From contig JAEYYP010000150.1 in the NCBI GenBank assembly GCA_023428425.1, forward strand, positions 1 through 14,636: a stretch of DNA of 14,636 nucleotides. The letters are read 5' to 3'. The notes under the pieces are model-generated. The model was not told the origin of the DNA. It saw nothing but the letters and a program-made list of their open reading frames with translations, and searched no databases. Each line of letters starts with the position of its first letter. Positions within the stretch are counted from its first letter, which is position 1. Shown here piece after piece: positions 8,089-14,636 of the stretch. The DNA comes from Pseudomonadota bacterium. GTDB taxonomy: Bacteria; Pseudomonadota; Alphaproteobacteria; Rhizobiales; Devosiaceae. Position numbers and translations under genes: made by a program.

Positions 8089-9237
8089 ATGCCGTGCCCT
8101 TTCGACGCCGACCGGGATGACAGGAAATCCGCTGCCCTGGCAGCCGCCAACATGGAGGCCGATCCGGGCGCGCGGCTGGTGGGCGGGTATGCCGAAGCCC
8201 AGGCGATCCTGCGCGACCCGGCCATGCTGCAGGCAGGCATCGGCGCCGATCAGGTGAAGGTCGGCAATCCCGACCAGCTGTCGGTTTTCTTCCTCGACGG
8301 CAAGGCCCACAAACGCCGCCGCTCCGCCATTGCTCGGTTCTTCACGCCCAAGGCGATCAACTCGCGCTATCGGCACACGATGGAAGCGGTTTCGGAGCGA
8401 CTGATCGCGCAACTTCGGGCCAGCGGAAGCGCCCGGCTCGATTCGATCAGCTTCCAGCTCGCGGTGGAGGTGGCGGCCGAAATAATCGGCCTCACCGAGA
8501 GCAATCCGCGCGGCATGGCCGAGCGCATCCGCAACACCCTGGACAATGGCGGCGGCACGTATCGGTTGAAGGGCTGGCGATGGCTGGCGGCGCAATCGGC
8601 AGCGGTGTTCTTCGCCATCCAGTTCCTCGCGCTCGACGTCGTGCCGGCGCTCTGGGCCCGCCGAAAGACACGGCGCGAAGACGTCATTTCGCTCATGCTG
8701 GACGAGCGCTACTCGATCAAGGCGCTGCTGATCGAATGCCTCACCTACGCGGCGGCCGGAATGGTCACGACGCGCGAGTTCATCGTGATGGCGGCCTGGC
8801 ACCTGCTCGAGCGGGACGACCTGCGGGCCCGCTACCTCGAGGGCAGCGAGGAAGAGCAGATCGTGCTGCTCGAGGAAATCCTCCGGCTCGAACCGATCGC
8901 CTCGGTGCTGCACCGGCGGGGAGCGGATGCCCAGTTGTTCGCGCTCGATATCCGCGCTGCCAATACCGACGAGGCCAGTACCGGCCCCTGCCCCCATGCC
9001 ATCGACCCGGACCGTCACCGGCACATGAAGGGTGGGGTCGCGGCGCTGAGTTTCGGCGACGGCGCCCATCGTTGTCCCGGCGCGCAGGTCGCCCTGCACG
9101 AGGCCCGACTGTTCCTCGACCGGCTGCTTCGCGTGCCGGGACTGCGCCTCGCGCAGGCACCCCGGATCAGCTGGCGCTCGGACCTGATGAGCTACGAGTT
9201 GCGTGATGCGGTGGTGACCTGCGACGCGGGGCAGTGA
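8089..9237 (+). CDS. Cytochrome P450
   Basis: A soluble bacterial-type haem monooxygenase of 382 residues, slightly short for the family. The order of motifs is clear: a C-helix HKRRR (74-78), I-helix AAGMVTT (222-228), K-helix ExxR as EILR (263-266), the DPDR segment (306-309) and the haem loop FGDGAHRCPG (322-331), with C329 as the iron ligand. The usual acidic residue before the paired threonines of the I-helix (AG-D/E-TT) is valine here, which could change oxygen activation or indicate a peroxide-using or specialised enzyme. A hydrophobic stretch at about 166-188 sits around the F/G-helix region and could contact a membrane. The start ATG has GGAG ten bases upstream. No ferredoxin or reductase gene is adjacent, so redox partners must come from elsewhere. 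The substrate is unknown. It converges on the LOV gene with 12 bp between stops. Confidence 0.93.
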   Translation: MPCPFDADRDDRKSAALAAANMEADPGARLVGGYAEAQAILRDPAMLQAGIGADQVKVGNPDQLSVFFLDGKAHKRRRSAIARFFTPKAINSRYRHTMEAVSERLIAQLRASGSARLDSISFQLAVEVAAEIIGLTESNPRGMAERIRNTLDNGGGTYRLKGWRWLAAQSAAVFFAIQFLALDVVPALWARRKTRREDVISLMLDERYSIKALLIECLTYAAAGMVTTREFIVMAAWHLLERDDLRARYLEGSEEEQIVLLEEILRLEPIASVLHRRGADAQLFALDIRAANTDEASTGPCPHAIDPDRHRHMKGGVAALSFGDGAHRCPGAQVALHEARLFLDRLLRVPGLRLAQAPRISWRSDLMSYELRDAVVTCDAGQ

Positions 9238-9249
9238 TGCGCCGAGCCT

Positions 9250-9822
9250 TCAGGCGCCGAGGTCCCGAGCCCATTCCACGACCATGTCCTGCAGGGCGAT
9301 CATGGGGGTGATGTCGGACTGGATGCCGATGATGTGCGTGAGGTCGCCCGCATCATTGCGCACCGGCTTCAGCGACAGGCGGTTCCAGAAGGTGCTGCCG
9401 TTCTTGCGATAGTTCAGCAGGTCGACGATCAGCTCCTCGCCGGCTCGCGTGGCCTCGCGGATACGCTCGACGACGGCCGGATCGGTATTCGGGCCCTGCA
9501 GGAAGCGGCAATTGCGGCCGATGCACTCCTCGCGGGTGTAGCCCGTGAGGTGCTCGAAGCCGCGGTTGACGTAGATGAGGGGGCGGTCGGGACGGCGGGC
9601 GTCGACGAGGCTGATCGACTGGCTCGCCGGATCGATCTGGCGGGACGGCGGCTGGGTATCGCTGCCGGTGGACGCGGGCCCCGGGACCTCGCCGAGATCG
9701 ACCGAGATGGCGCTCGCGCCGGTGCCGGCCAGTTCGCTCAGCGCGGCGGCGAGTTCCGAGTCGCTGTCGAGCTGGCGCTCCACGCGACCCGTCATCATCG
9801 TGTAGCTGAGCGTCAAGCGCAT
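9250..9822 (-). CDS. Short LOV-domain blue-light photoreceptor
   Basis: A 190-residue PAS/LOV protein. The flavin-binding signature GRNCRFLQGP spans residues 102-111, with C105 as the cysteine that forms the light-driven adduct with FMN. Other expected flavin contacts are present: N141 (in YRKNG), N147 (FWNRLSLKPV) and Q168 (GIQSDIT), the glutamine that relays the signal. A roughly 65-residue N-terminal extension precedes the LOV core (about 67-173), and a short helix follows (ALQDMVVEWARDLG). No kinase, HTH or other output domain is fused, so it must signal through another protein. I chose ATG 9822 over the in-frame ATG 9846 because AGGGGGG lies six bases upstream of the former. The gene lies 88 bp downstream of the metal ATPase on the same strand; I saw no convincing promoter or terminator in that gap. 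Confidence 0.9.
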   Translation of the reverse strand: MRLTLSYTMMTGRVERQLDSDSELAAALSELAGTGASAISVDLGEVPGPASTGSDTQPPSRQIDPASQSISLVDARRPDRPLIYVNRGFEHLTGYTREECIGRNCRFLQGPNTDPAVVERIREATRAGEELIVDLLNYRKNGSTFWNRLSLKPVRNDAGDLTHIIGIQSDITPMIALQDMVVEWARDLGA

Positions 9823-9828
9823 TTGCGT

Positions 9829-9835
9829 CCCCCCT
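9829..9835 (-). promoter_or_regulatory. Ribosome binding site deciding the LOV start
   Basis: AGGGGGG on the minus strand lies six bases before the ATG at 9822. The earlier in-frame ATG at 9846 has no comparable sequence, so the shorter protein is preferred. Confidence 0.65.
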
Positions 9836-9910
9836 TGCTTTCGCATCGCACGATACGGAACCAGTTTCCAGTCCCGAGCCGAGACCTTCAGGAAGGAGCG
9901 AGGGCGCGCT

Positions 9911-12067
9911 TCAGTTCCGCACCGGATGCCAGGCGAGAAGCCGCATGGCGTTGGCGGTGACCAGCACCGTGGCGCCCGTGTCGGCGAGGATGGCCGGCCA
10001 GAGCCCGGTGATGCCGAGCACGGTGGTGACGAGAAACACCGCCTTCAGCCCCAGTGCGATGGTGATGTTCTGCACGATGTTGGCCATGGTGGAGCGGCTG
10101 AGGCCGATCATTCCGGCGATGTCGAGCACGCGGCCATGCAGCACCGCGGCGTCAGCGGTTTCGAGCGCGACATCGGTGCCACCACCCATGGCGATGCCGA
10201 TATCGGCGGCGGCCAGCGCCGGGGCGTCGTTGATGCCGTCGCCGACCTTGGCGACGATCCGGCCTTCGGCCCTGAGCGTCGAGACGATGCGCTGCTTGTC
10301 CACGGGCAGCAGCCCGGCCCGTGGTTCGATGCCGAGCTGGGCCGCGATGGCGCTGGCCGTGCGGGCGTTGTCACCAGTGAGCATCACGGTGCCGACGCCG
10401 AGCGCCCTGAGGGCATCGAGGCCGGGTTTCGCGTCAGGGCGCGGCTCGTCGCGCATGGCGATGGCCCCGGCCACCGTGTTGTCGACGAGCAGGACCGAGA
10501 CGGACTTGCCGTCGTCGTTTAGGGTCGCGATGCGGGCGGCAAGGTCGGCGGGGAGCGGAGTACGCTCCTCTGCAGCTGCGGGAGCGCCGAGGAAGAGTTC
10601 GTTCTTGCCCACGGTGCCGGTCACCCCCTTTCCACCGATGGCGCCGCCGTCGCGCGCGGCGAAGACCGGGATGTTGCGCTCGGCGGCCCGGGCGAGGATG
10701 GCAGTGGCGAGCGGGTGGCTGGAGCCGGCTTCGAGGGCCGCGGCGAGGCGCAGCACCTCGTTTTCGCTGCGATCGAGGGCGACGATGTCGGTCACCTGTG
10801 GCTTGCCGGCGGTGAGGGTGCCCGTCTTGTCGAGCGCCACCATGTTCACCTTGCCCAGGCGCTCGAGGACTGCGCCACCCTTCATCAGCAGGCCACGGCG
10901 CGCGCCGGCCGACAGCGCCGCGGCGATGGCGGCGGGGGTGGAGATAACGAGCGCGCAGGGCCAGCCGATCAGCAGCACCGCGCGCCCCTTGTAGACCCAT
11001 TCGCTCCAGTCGCCGCCCATGGCGAGCGGCGGCAGGATGGCGACGAGTGCAGCAACCACCATGACGCCCGGCGTGTACCAGCGGGCGAAGCGTTCGATGA
11101 AGCGCTCGGTCGGCGCCTTGGATTCCTGCGCTTCCTCGACGAGCCGGATGATGCGGGCGATGGTGTTGTCTTCCGCTGCGGCGCTGACGCGGACCCTGAG
11201 CGTGCCATCGTGGTTGATGGTGCCGGCGAAGACCTCGTCGCCCTGGCCTTTCCGCTTCGGCACCGACTCGCCGGTAACCGGCGCCTCGTCGATGGCACTC
11301 TCACCGCTCGCGACGATGCCGTCGGCGGCGATGCGATCGCCTGGGCGAACCAGGATGATGCTGCCGACCGCGAGGCTTTCCGCCGCCACCTCCGTGGTGG
11401 CGCCATCCGTTTCGACGAGCGCGGTGCGCGGCACGAGAGTGGCGAGGTTCCTGATGCTGGCGCGCGCACGTCCGGTCGCGATGCCTTCGAGCAGTTCGCC
11501 GACGAGGAACAGGATCACCACCACTGCCGCTTCCTCACTGGCACCGATGAAGACGGCACCGATGGCGGCGACGGTCATCAGCGTCTCGATGGTAAAAGGC
11601 GCGCCGTTGAGGGCGCCGGCGAGCGCGCGCCGGGCGATCGGCACAAGGCCCACCAGCATGGCGGCAGTGAAAATCCACGCGTGCCAGGATGGCACGACCC
11701 AGGAGGCGACGAAGGCGAGCGCCATGGCGAGTCCGCAGAGCAGCGTCAGCCTCGCCTTTCTGGTCGCGTACCAAGGGCGGTCGTGGTCGTGGTCATGATC
11801 GTGGTCGGGGTGATCCTGCGAGTTCGGCTTTGCTGCCTTTGCGTGGGCCGGCAGGAGCGAGGCGCTGTAGCCCACCTCGGTAACCTTGCGAGCGATCTGC
11901 GCGAGGTCGGCGCTGGCATGACGGACCGTCATGGTACCGGCAGTGACCGAGACGGCGACGTTCTCCACCCCCGCCACCCGGCGCGTCGCCGACTCGACCT
12001 TGGCGGCGCAGGCGGCGCAATCCATGCCGGTGACGCGGAAACGGGTATCGGTGCTGGCGGCGGACAT
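9911..12067 (-). CDS. zntA: Heavy-metal-translocating P-type ATPase, ZntA/CadA type, with WPC in place of CPC
   Basis: An inner-membrane pump predicted to export Zn2+, Cd2+ or Pb2+, 718 residues. An N-terminal HMA domain carries GMDCAAC (14-20), followed by an aspartate/histidine-rich linker (85-96). The actuator loop has TGES (265-268). The phosphorylated aspartate is D413 in DKTGT. The P1B-specific HP dipeptide is at 451-452, and GDGINDAP spans 609-616. The last membrane helices end in LADTGATVLVTANAMRLL, with D696 as the zinc-group aspartate. The membrane metal site normally reads CPC; here it is GWPCALVISTP, with W369 replacing the first cysteine. I chose ATG 12067, with GGAG eight bases upstream. 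A GTG at 12094 would lie at or before the transcription start of the MerR-type promoter. The frame is otherwise intact. Substrate preference is uncertain because of the altered site. Confidence 0.93.
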   Translation of the reverse strand: MSAASTDTRFRVTGMDCAACAAKVESATRRVAGVENVAVSVTAGTMTVRHASADLAQIARKVTEVGYSASLLPAHAKAAKPNSQDHPDHDHDHDHDRPWYATRKARLTLLCGLAMALAFVASWVVPSWHAWIFTAAMLVGLVPIARRALAGALNGAPFTIETLMTVAAIGAVFIGASEEAAVVVILFLVGELLEGIATGRARASIRNLATLVPRTALVETDGATTEVAAESLAVGSIILVRPGDRIAADGIVASGESAIDEAPVTGESVPKRKGQGDEVFAGTINHDGTLRVRVSAAAEDNTIARIIRLVEEAQESKAPTERFIERFARWYTPGVMVVAALVAILPPLAMGGDWSEWVYKGRAVLLIGWPCALVISTPAAIAAALSAGARRGLLMKGGAVLERLGKVNMVALDKTGTLTAGKPQVTDIVALDRSENEVLRLAAALEAGSSHPLATAILARAAERNIPVFAARDGGAIGGKGVTGTVGKNELFLGAPAAAEERTPLPADLAARIATLNDDGKSVSVLLVDNTVAGAIAMRDEPRPDAKPGLDALRALGVGTVMLTGDNARTASAIAAQLGIEPRAGLLPVDKQRIVSTLRAEGRIVAKVGDGINDAPALAAADIGIAMGGGTDVALETADAAVLHGRVLDIAGMIGLSRSTMANIVQNITIALGLKAVFLVTTVLGITGLWPAILADTGATVLVTANAMRLLAWHPVRN
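11780..11815 (-). repeat. Hexanucleotide repeat encoding Asp-His dipeptides
   Basis: Codons for alternating aspartate and histidine (residues 85-96 of the metal ATPase, DHP followed by four DH pairs and a D) give a degenerate six-base repeat. The segment lies in the cytoplasmic linker between the HMA domain and the first membrane helix, where histidine-rich stretches can bind zinc. Repeat number could vary between strains by slippage. Confidence 0.7.
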
Positions 12068-12096
12068 GACGAAGGCTCCGGATATCGGGAGCACCT

Positions 12097-12127
12097 CAGA
12101 TACAACCTCTAGCCGCTAGAGGTTCAA
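12097..12127 (-). promoter_or_regulatory. MerR-type metal-responsive promoter of the P-type ATPase
   Basis: Read on the minus strand, a -35 element TTGAAC (12122-12127) and a -10 element TATCTG (12097-12102) are separated by 19 bp. This over-long spacer is the hallmark of promoters activated by MerR-family regulators (ZntR, CadR, PbrR, CueR). The spacer is dominated by a perfect 21-bp palindrome at 12104-12124: arms AACCTCTAG and CTAGAGGTT around CCG. The half-site resembles Pb/Cd/Zn-type operators. Transcription would begin near 12090, leaving a short leader with GGAG before ATG 12067. No MerR gene is in the window, so the activator must be encoded elsewhere. Confidence 0.8.
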
Positions 12128-12233
12128 GACGTAATCTGGTTACATCGCGTCCCGGTCGCATCGGGGTTTGTCAACTCGCGGAAAACTATGCAGATTTCCC
12201 GCCGCTACGCGAAGTGTCAGGGGAAATGAACGC
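12128..12233 (+). promoter_or_regulatory. Upstream region of the DUF6498-like gene
   Basis: A short inverted repeat GTAA-N5-TTAC lies at 12131-12143, next to the metal ATPase promoter. TTGTCA (12168-12173) could be a -35 element, but no clear -10 follows at normal spacing. AGGGGAA (12219-12225) is a good ribosome binding site for ATG 12234. Promoter assignment is weak; the ribosome binding site is convincing. Confidence 0.3.
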
Positions 12234-12863
12234 ATGCGGGGACTGGACCGGGATACGTTGCCGATGCTGGCCCTGCACCTGTTGCCATTGCTGGGTGTAT
12301 GGCTGGCGGGGTGGGATGCCGGCAACCTGCTGATTCTCTACTGGCTCGAAAGCGCCGTTATCGGGCTGTGGACGGTGCTGCTGGTGGCAGTGGCGCCCTC
12401 GCAGCCGCTCAAGATCCTGAGTAGCCCCACCCAGCCGGCGATCACGGGCGGCGGCATGGCGCTGTTCATCCTCGTGCATGCCGGCTTCTTCATGGGCATC
12501 CACCTCTATTTCCTGCACTTCGCCTTCGATGTGACCCACGGCTCGCTGACCGCGGCGATCCTGCACATGGTGCTCGACGACGGGCTGTGGCTGCCGCTGG
12601 CCGGACTGTTCGTGGTCCGCATGCTCGTGACGGTGCAGGCGCTGCAGCGGCACGAGCCGGTGCAGCGCCAGATCATCGGGTTCTACTTCCGCATCGTGGT
12701 GATGCAGTTCGCCATCATCCTCGGCGGCTTCCTGATGTTCCTCGTCGGGCCGATCGCCGCACTGGTGACGCTGGTCGCCGTGCGACTGGCCTTCGAAATC
12801 GCCGTACCGAGCGTCGAGGACTACGTCGAGCGGGAGATGGAGAAGGCCAACGGGGTTCGCTGA
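12234..12863 (+). CDS. DUF6498-like integral membrane protein
   Basis: A 209-residue inner-membrane protein of unknown function. Hydrophobic segments at about 11-27, 32-54, 76-98, 117-137 and two between 153 and 190 suggest five or six membrane helices. The phrase NLLILYWLESAVIGLW (31-46) fits the DUF6498 family as I recall it. The C-terminus (VEDYVEREMEKANG) is charged and probably cytoplasmic. I chose ATG 12234, preceded by AGGGGAA; an in-frame TTG at 12168 would add 22 polar residues with no ribosome binding site. It is divergent from the metal ATPase and lies just beyond its promoter, but no metal-binding motif is visible, so a link to metal handling is only positional. Its stop is eight bases from that of the converging aldo/keto reductase. 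Confidence 0.8.
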   Translation: MRGLDRDTLPMLALHLLPLLGVWLAGWDAGNLLILYWLESAVIGLWTVLLVAVAPSQPLKILSSPTQPAITGGGMALFILVHAGFFMGIHLYFLHFAFDVTHGSLTAAILHMVLDDGLWLPLAGLFVVRMLVTVQALQRHEPVQRQIIGFYFRIVVMQFAIILGGFLMFLVGPIAALVTLVAVRLAFEIAVPSVEDYVEREMEKANGVR

Positions 12864-12871
12864 GAGCCCGC

Positions 12872-13711
12872 TCAGAATTCCTCGTGCGTGCGCGGGTCGC
12901 CATCGAAGAGGCGGCCGTTGGCGCGAGTGAGCGCGTTGATGGCGGCCATGTCGCCATCATCGAGGGCGAAGCCGGCGACGTCGAGGTTCTCGGCCTGCCG
13001 CGCGGCGTTGGCGGATTTGGGGATCGGCAGCACGCCGTTCTGGACATGCCAGCGCAGCACGACTTGTGCGGGCGTACGGCCATGCTTCTGCGCTGCGGCG
13101 ACGACAGGCGCTTCGGAGAGGAGCGCGGTACCCTTGCCGATCGGCGTCCAGGCCTGGGTGAGGATGCCGCGGGCCTTGTCGGCAGCGCGCTGCTCGGGCT
13201 GGTTGAAATAGGGGTGGAGCTCGATCTGGTTGACGCTGGGCGTGACCCCGGTCTTCGCGATCAACTCGTCGAGATGCTCGGGCAGGAAATTGGCCACGCC
13301 GATGGAGCGGACGAGGCCGCGCTCGCGTGCTTCGATCATGCCCTCCCAGGCCTCGACGAACAGCTTCTGGCTCGGGTTGGGCCAGTGGATGAGATAGAGG
13401 TCGAGATAGTCGAGGCCGCTGCGCAGCAGCGATTCCTCGATGGCCCAGGTGACGTTCGGCTTCTTGTGATGCCGGCCCGGGAGCTTCGAGGTGACGCGGA
13501 TCTCCTCGCGCGGCACGCCCGACATGCGAACGGCGTTGCCGACGGCGCCCTCGTTCTCGTAGTTCACCGCCGAATCGAGCAGCCGGTAGCCGGCGCGCAG
13601 CGCATCGGCCATCGCCGCCGCGCCCGGAATGCCGCGCAGCGCGTAGGTGCCGAGGCCGACAGCCGGGAGCGTCGTGCCGTCGTTGAGCGTGTGGTGCGGT
13701 AGCGAAGTCAT
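12872..13711 (-). CDS. Aldo/keto reductase (2,5-diketo-D-gluconate reductase-like)
   Basis: A cytoplasmic NADPH-dependent carbonyl reductase of 279 residues, typical of the bacterial AKR5-type DkgA/DkgB group. The catalytic tetrad is visible: D46 in RLLDSAVNY, Y51 in the same motif, K76 in VTSKL and H109 in LIHWP. The barrel continues with SIGVANF (136-142) and NQIELHPYF (161-169). IPKSANAARQAENLD (230-244) is the NADPH-phosphate binding region. I chose ATG 13711, which has GAGGGGG four bases upstream and matches the family start; an in-frame start at 13795 would run into the upstream gene. It lies 19 bp after the ABC-F gene on the same strand, so the two are probably co-transcribed, although no functional link is evident. 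The physiological substrate is unknown. Confidence 0.94.
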   Translation of the reverse strand: MTSLPHHTLNDGTTLPAVGLGTYALRGIPGAAAMADALRAGYRLLDSAVNYENEGAVGNAVRMSGVPREEIRVTSKLPGRHHKKPNVTWAIEESLLRSGLDYLDLYLIHWPNPSQKLFVEAWEGMIEARERGLVRSIGVANFLPEHLDELIAKTGVTPSVNQIELHPYFNQPEQRAADKARGILTQAWTPIGKGTALLSEAPVVAAAQKHGRTPAQVVLRWHVQNGVLPIPKSANAARQAENLDVAGFALDDGDMAAINALTRANGRLFDGDPRTHEEF

Positions 13712-13730
13712 TGTTCCCCCTCGGAAATGG

Positions 13731-14636
13731 TCAACTGTGGAGGCCGGGTGCCTCGCGGCCGGTACTCTGCACATATTCGGTGTAGCCACCACCATACGTA
13801 TGGATGCCCTCGGGCGTGAGTTCGAGCACGCGGTTGGAGAGGGCGGCGAGGAAATGCCGGTCGTGCGAGACGAACAGCATGGTGCCCTCGTATTGCTCGA
13901 GCGCCGCGATCAGCATCTGCTTGGTGGCGATATCGAGATGGTTGGTGGGCTCGTCGAGAACCAGCAGGTTCGGCGGATCGAAGAGCAGCAGCGCCATCAC
14001 GAGGCGGGCCTTTTCGCCACCCGAGAGCACCCTCACCTTCTTGTCGATATCGTCGCCCGGAAATCCGAAGCAGCCGGCAAGCGTGCGGAGCGGCGCCTGG
14101 TTGGCCTGCGGAAACTCGTCCTGCAGCGTCTCGAATACCGTGCGGTCGGGATCGAGCAGGTCCATGGCGTGCTGCGCGAAATAGCCGAGCTTGACGCTCG
14201 GGCCACGGTTGACGGTGCCGGTATCGGGATCGGAGGCGCCCGCGACGAGCTTCAGCAGCGTCGACTTGCCGGCGCCGTTGATGCCCATGATGCACCAGCG
14301 CTCCTGCCGGCGGATGTGGAAATCGAGCCCGTCGTAAATCGCGCGCGAACCATAGCCCTTCGACACCTTCTTCAGCATCACCACGTCCTCGCCGGAGCGC
14401 GGCGCGGGGCGGAACTCGAAGGCGACGGTCTGGCGGCGCTTGGGCGGCTCGACCCTGTCGATCTTGTCGAGCTTCTTGACCCGGCTCTGCACCTGAGCGG
14501 CGTGGCTGGCGCGGGCCTTGAAGCGCTCGATGAAGGCGATCTCCTTGGTCAGCATGGCCTGCTGGCGCTCGAACTGCGCCTGCTGCTGCACCTCGGCGAT
14601 GGCGCGCTGCTGACGGTAGAATTCGTAGTCGCCGGA
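13731..14636 (-). CDS. ABC-F family ATPase, 3' part only
   Basis: The C-terminal 301 residues of a ribosome-associated ABC-F protein (Uup/YheS/EttA-like); the gene runs off the right edge of the window. The visible part starts in the inter-domain linker (SGDYEFYRQQ, then ERFKARASHAAQVQSRVKKLD, charged and helical), which in this family reaches into the ribosome. The complete second nucleotide-binding domain follows, with Walker A GINGAGKST (118-126), signature LSGGEKAR (204-211), Walker B and its extension LLVLDEPTNHLD (224-235) and switch histidine H258. There are no membrane segments, as expected for ABC-F. These proteins relieve stalled translation or confer resistance to ribosome-targeting antibiotics; this one looks like a housekeeping member, but the first domain would be needed to place it. 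It is followed by the aldo/keto reductase with a 19-bp gap. Confidence 0.93.
   Translation of the reverse strand, partial: SGDYEFYRQQRAIAEVQQQAQFERQQAMLTKEIAFIERFKARASHAAQVQSRVKKLDKIDRVEPPKRRQTVAFEFRPAPRSGEDVVMLKKVSKGYGSRAIYDGLDFHIRRQERWCIMGINGAGKSTLLKLVAGASDPDTGTVNRGPSVKLGYFAQHAMDLLDPDRTVFETLQDEFPQANQAPLRTLAGCFGFPGDDIDKKVRVLSGGEKARLVMALLLFDPPNLLVLDEPTNHLDIATKQMLIAALEQYEGTMLFVSHDRHFLAALSNRVLELTPEGIHTYGGGYTEYVQSTGREAPGLHS

Noticed and set aside
9236..9262. Possible bidirectional terminator between the P450 and LOV stops
   Set aside because: Only a 5-bp GCGCC/GGCGC stem with a nine-base loop and no T tract; too weak to call.
9836..9910. Possible EcfG (general stress) promoter before the LOV gene
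   Set aside because: A GGAAAC-like element is present, but no CGTT follows at the required distance; the dyad GGAA-N5-TTCC there is short and imperfect.
12068..12094. GTG start nine codons upstream for the metal ATPase
   Set aside because: It would lie at or before the transcription start predicted from the MerR-type promoter, and ATG 12067 has its own ribosome binding site.
12168..12233. TTG start adding 22 residues to the DUF6498-like protein
   Set aside because: The added residues are polar and have no upstream ribosome binding site, while ATG 12234 has AGGGGAA at good spacing.
13712..13795. Earlier in-frame start of the aldo/keto reductase
   Set aside because: It would overlap the end of the ABC-F gene by about 65 bases and add residues absent from the family; ATG 13711 has a strong ribosome binding site.

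Overview
The window is GC-rich, densely coded DNA, very probably from an alphaproteobacterium of the Hyphomicrobiales (a Devosia-like organism would fit). This is inferred from three things: strong third-position GC preference, gene families typical of that order (paired Gfo/Idh/MocA dehydrogenases with a MalK/UgpC-type ATPase, a PutA without an N-terminal DNA-binding domain, a short LOV protein), and palindromic intergenic repeats resembling the RIME-type elements of rhizobia. No RNA gene, CRISPR array, transposase or prophage gene was seen.

Layout. (1) Bases 1-3661, plus strand: a small DUF559 (Vsr-like) nuclease gene bracketed by a near-perfect 30-bp inverted repeat, then two Gfo/Idh/MocA oxidoreductases and a MalK/UgpC-type ABC ATPase. 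All four are linked by stop/start overlaps (ATGA, ATGA, TGATG). The last three look like the distal end of a sugar or polyol uptake and catabolism operon whose permeases and binding protein would lie to the left of the window. (2) Bases 3662-3887: a gene-free stretch holding a large composite inverted repeat and a hairpin just downstream of putA. (3) Bases 3888-7931, minus strand: an OsmC-family gene followed by putA (proline to glutamate, 1184 residues). A 7-bp inverted repeat overlaps the putA ribosome binding site. (4) Bases 8089-9237, plus strand: a cytochrome P450, divergent from the OsmC gene. (5) Bases 9250-12067, minus strand: a ZntA/CadA-type metal-exporting P-type ATPase, then a short LOV blue-light receptor. 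The ATPase has a MerR-type promoter (19-bp spacer, perfect 21-bp palindrome). Its usually invariant membrane CPC metal site reads WPC. (6) Bases 12234-12863, plus strand: a DUF6498-like membrane protein, divergent from the ATPase. (7) Bases 12872-14636, minus strand: the 3' part of an ABC-F ATPase followed by an aldo/keto reductase.

Most of the window is ordinary metabolic and housekeeping content. The points most worth a second look are the nuclease gene packaged between inverted palindromic repeats (possibly an autonomous version of a repeat element), the WPC substitution in the metal ATPase, the regulatory hairpin over the putA start, and the free-standing LOV photoreceptor. None of these proves a new system. 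The DUF559/repeat unit is the best candidate for one.
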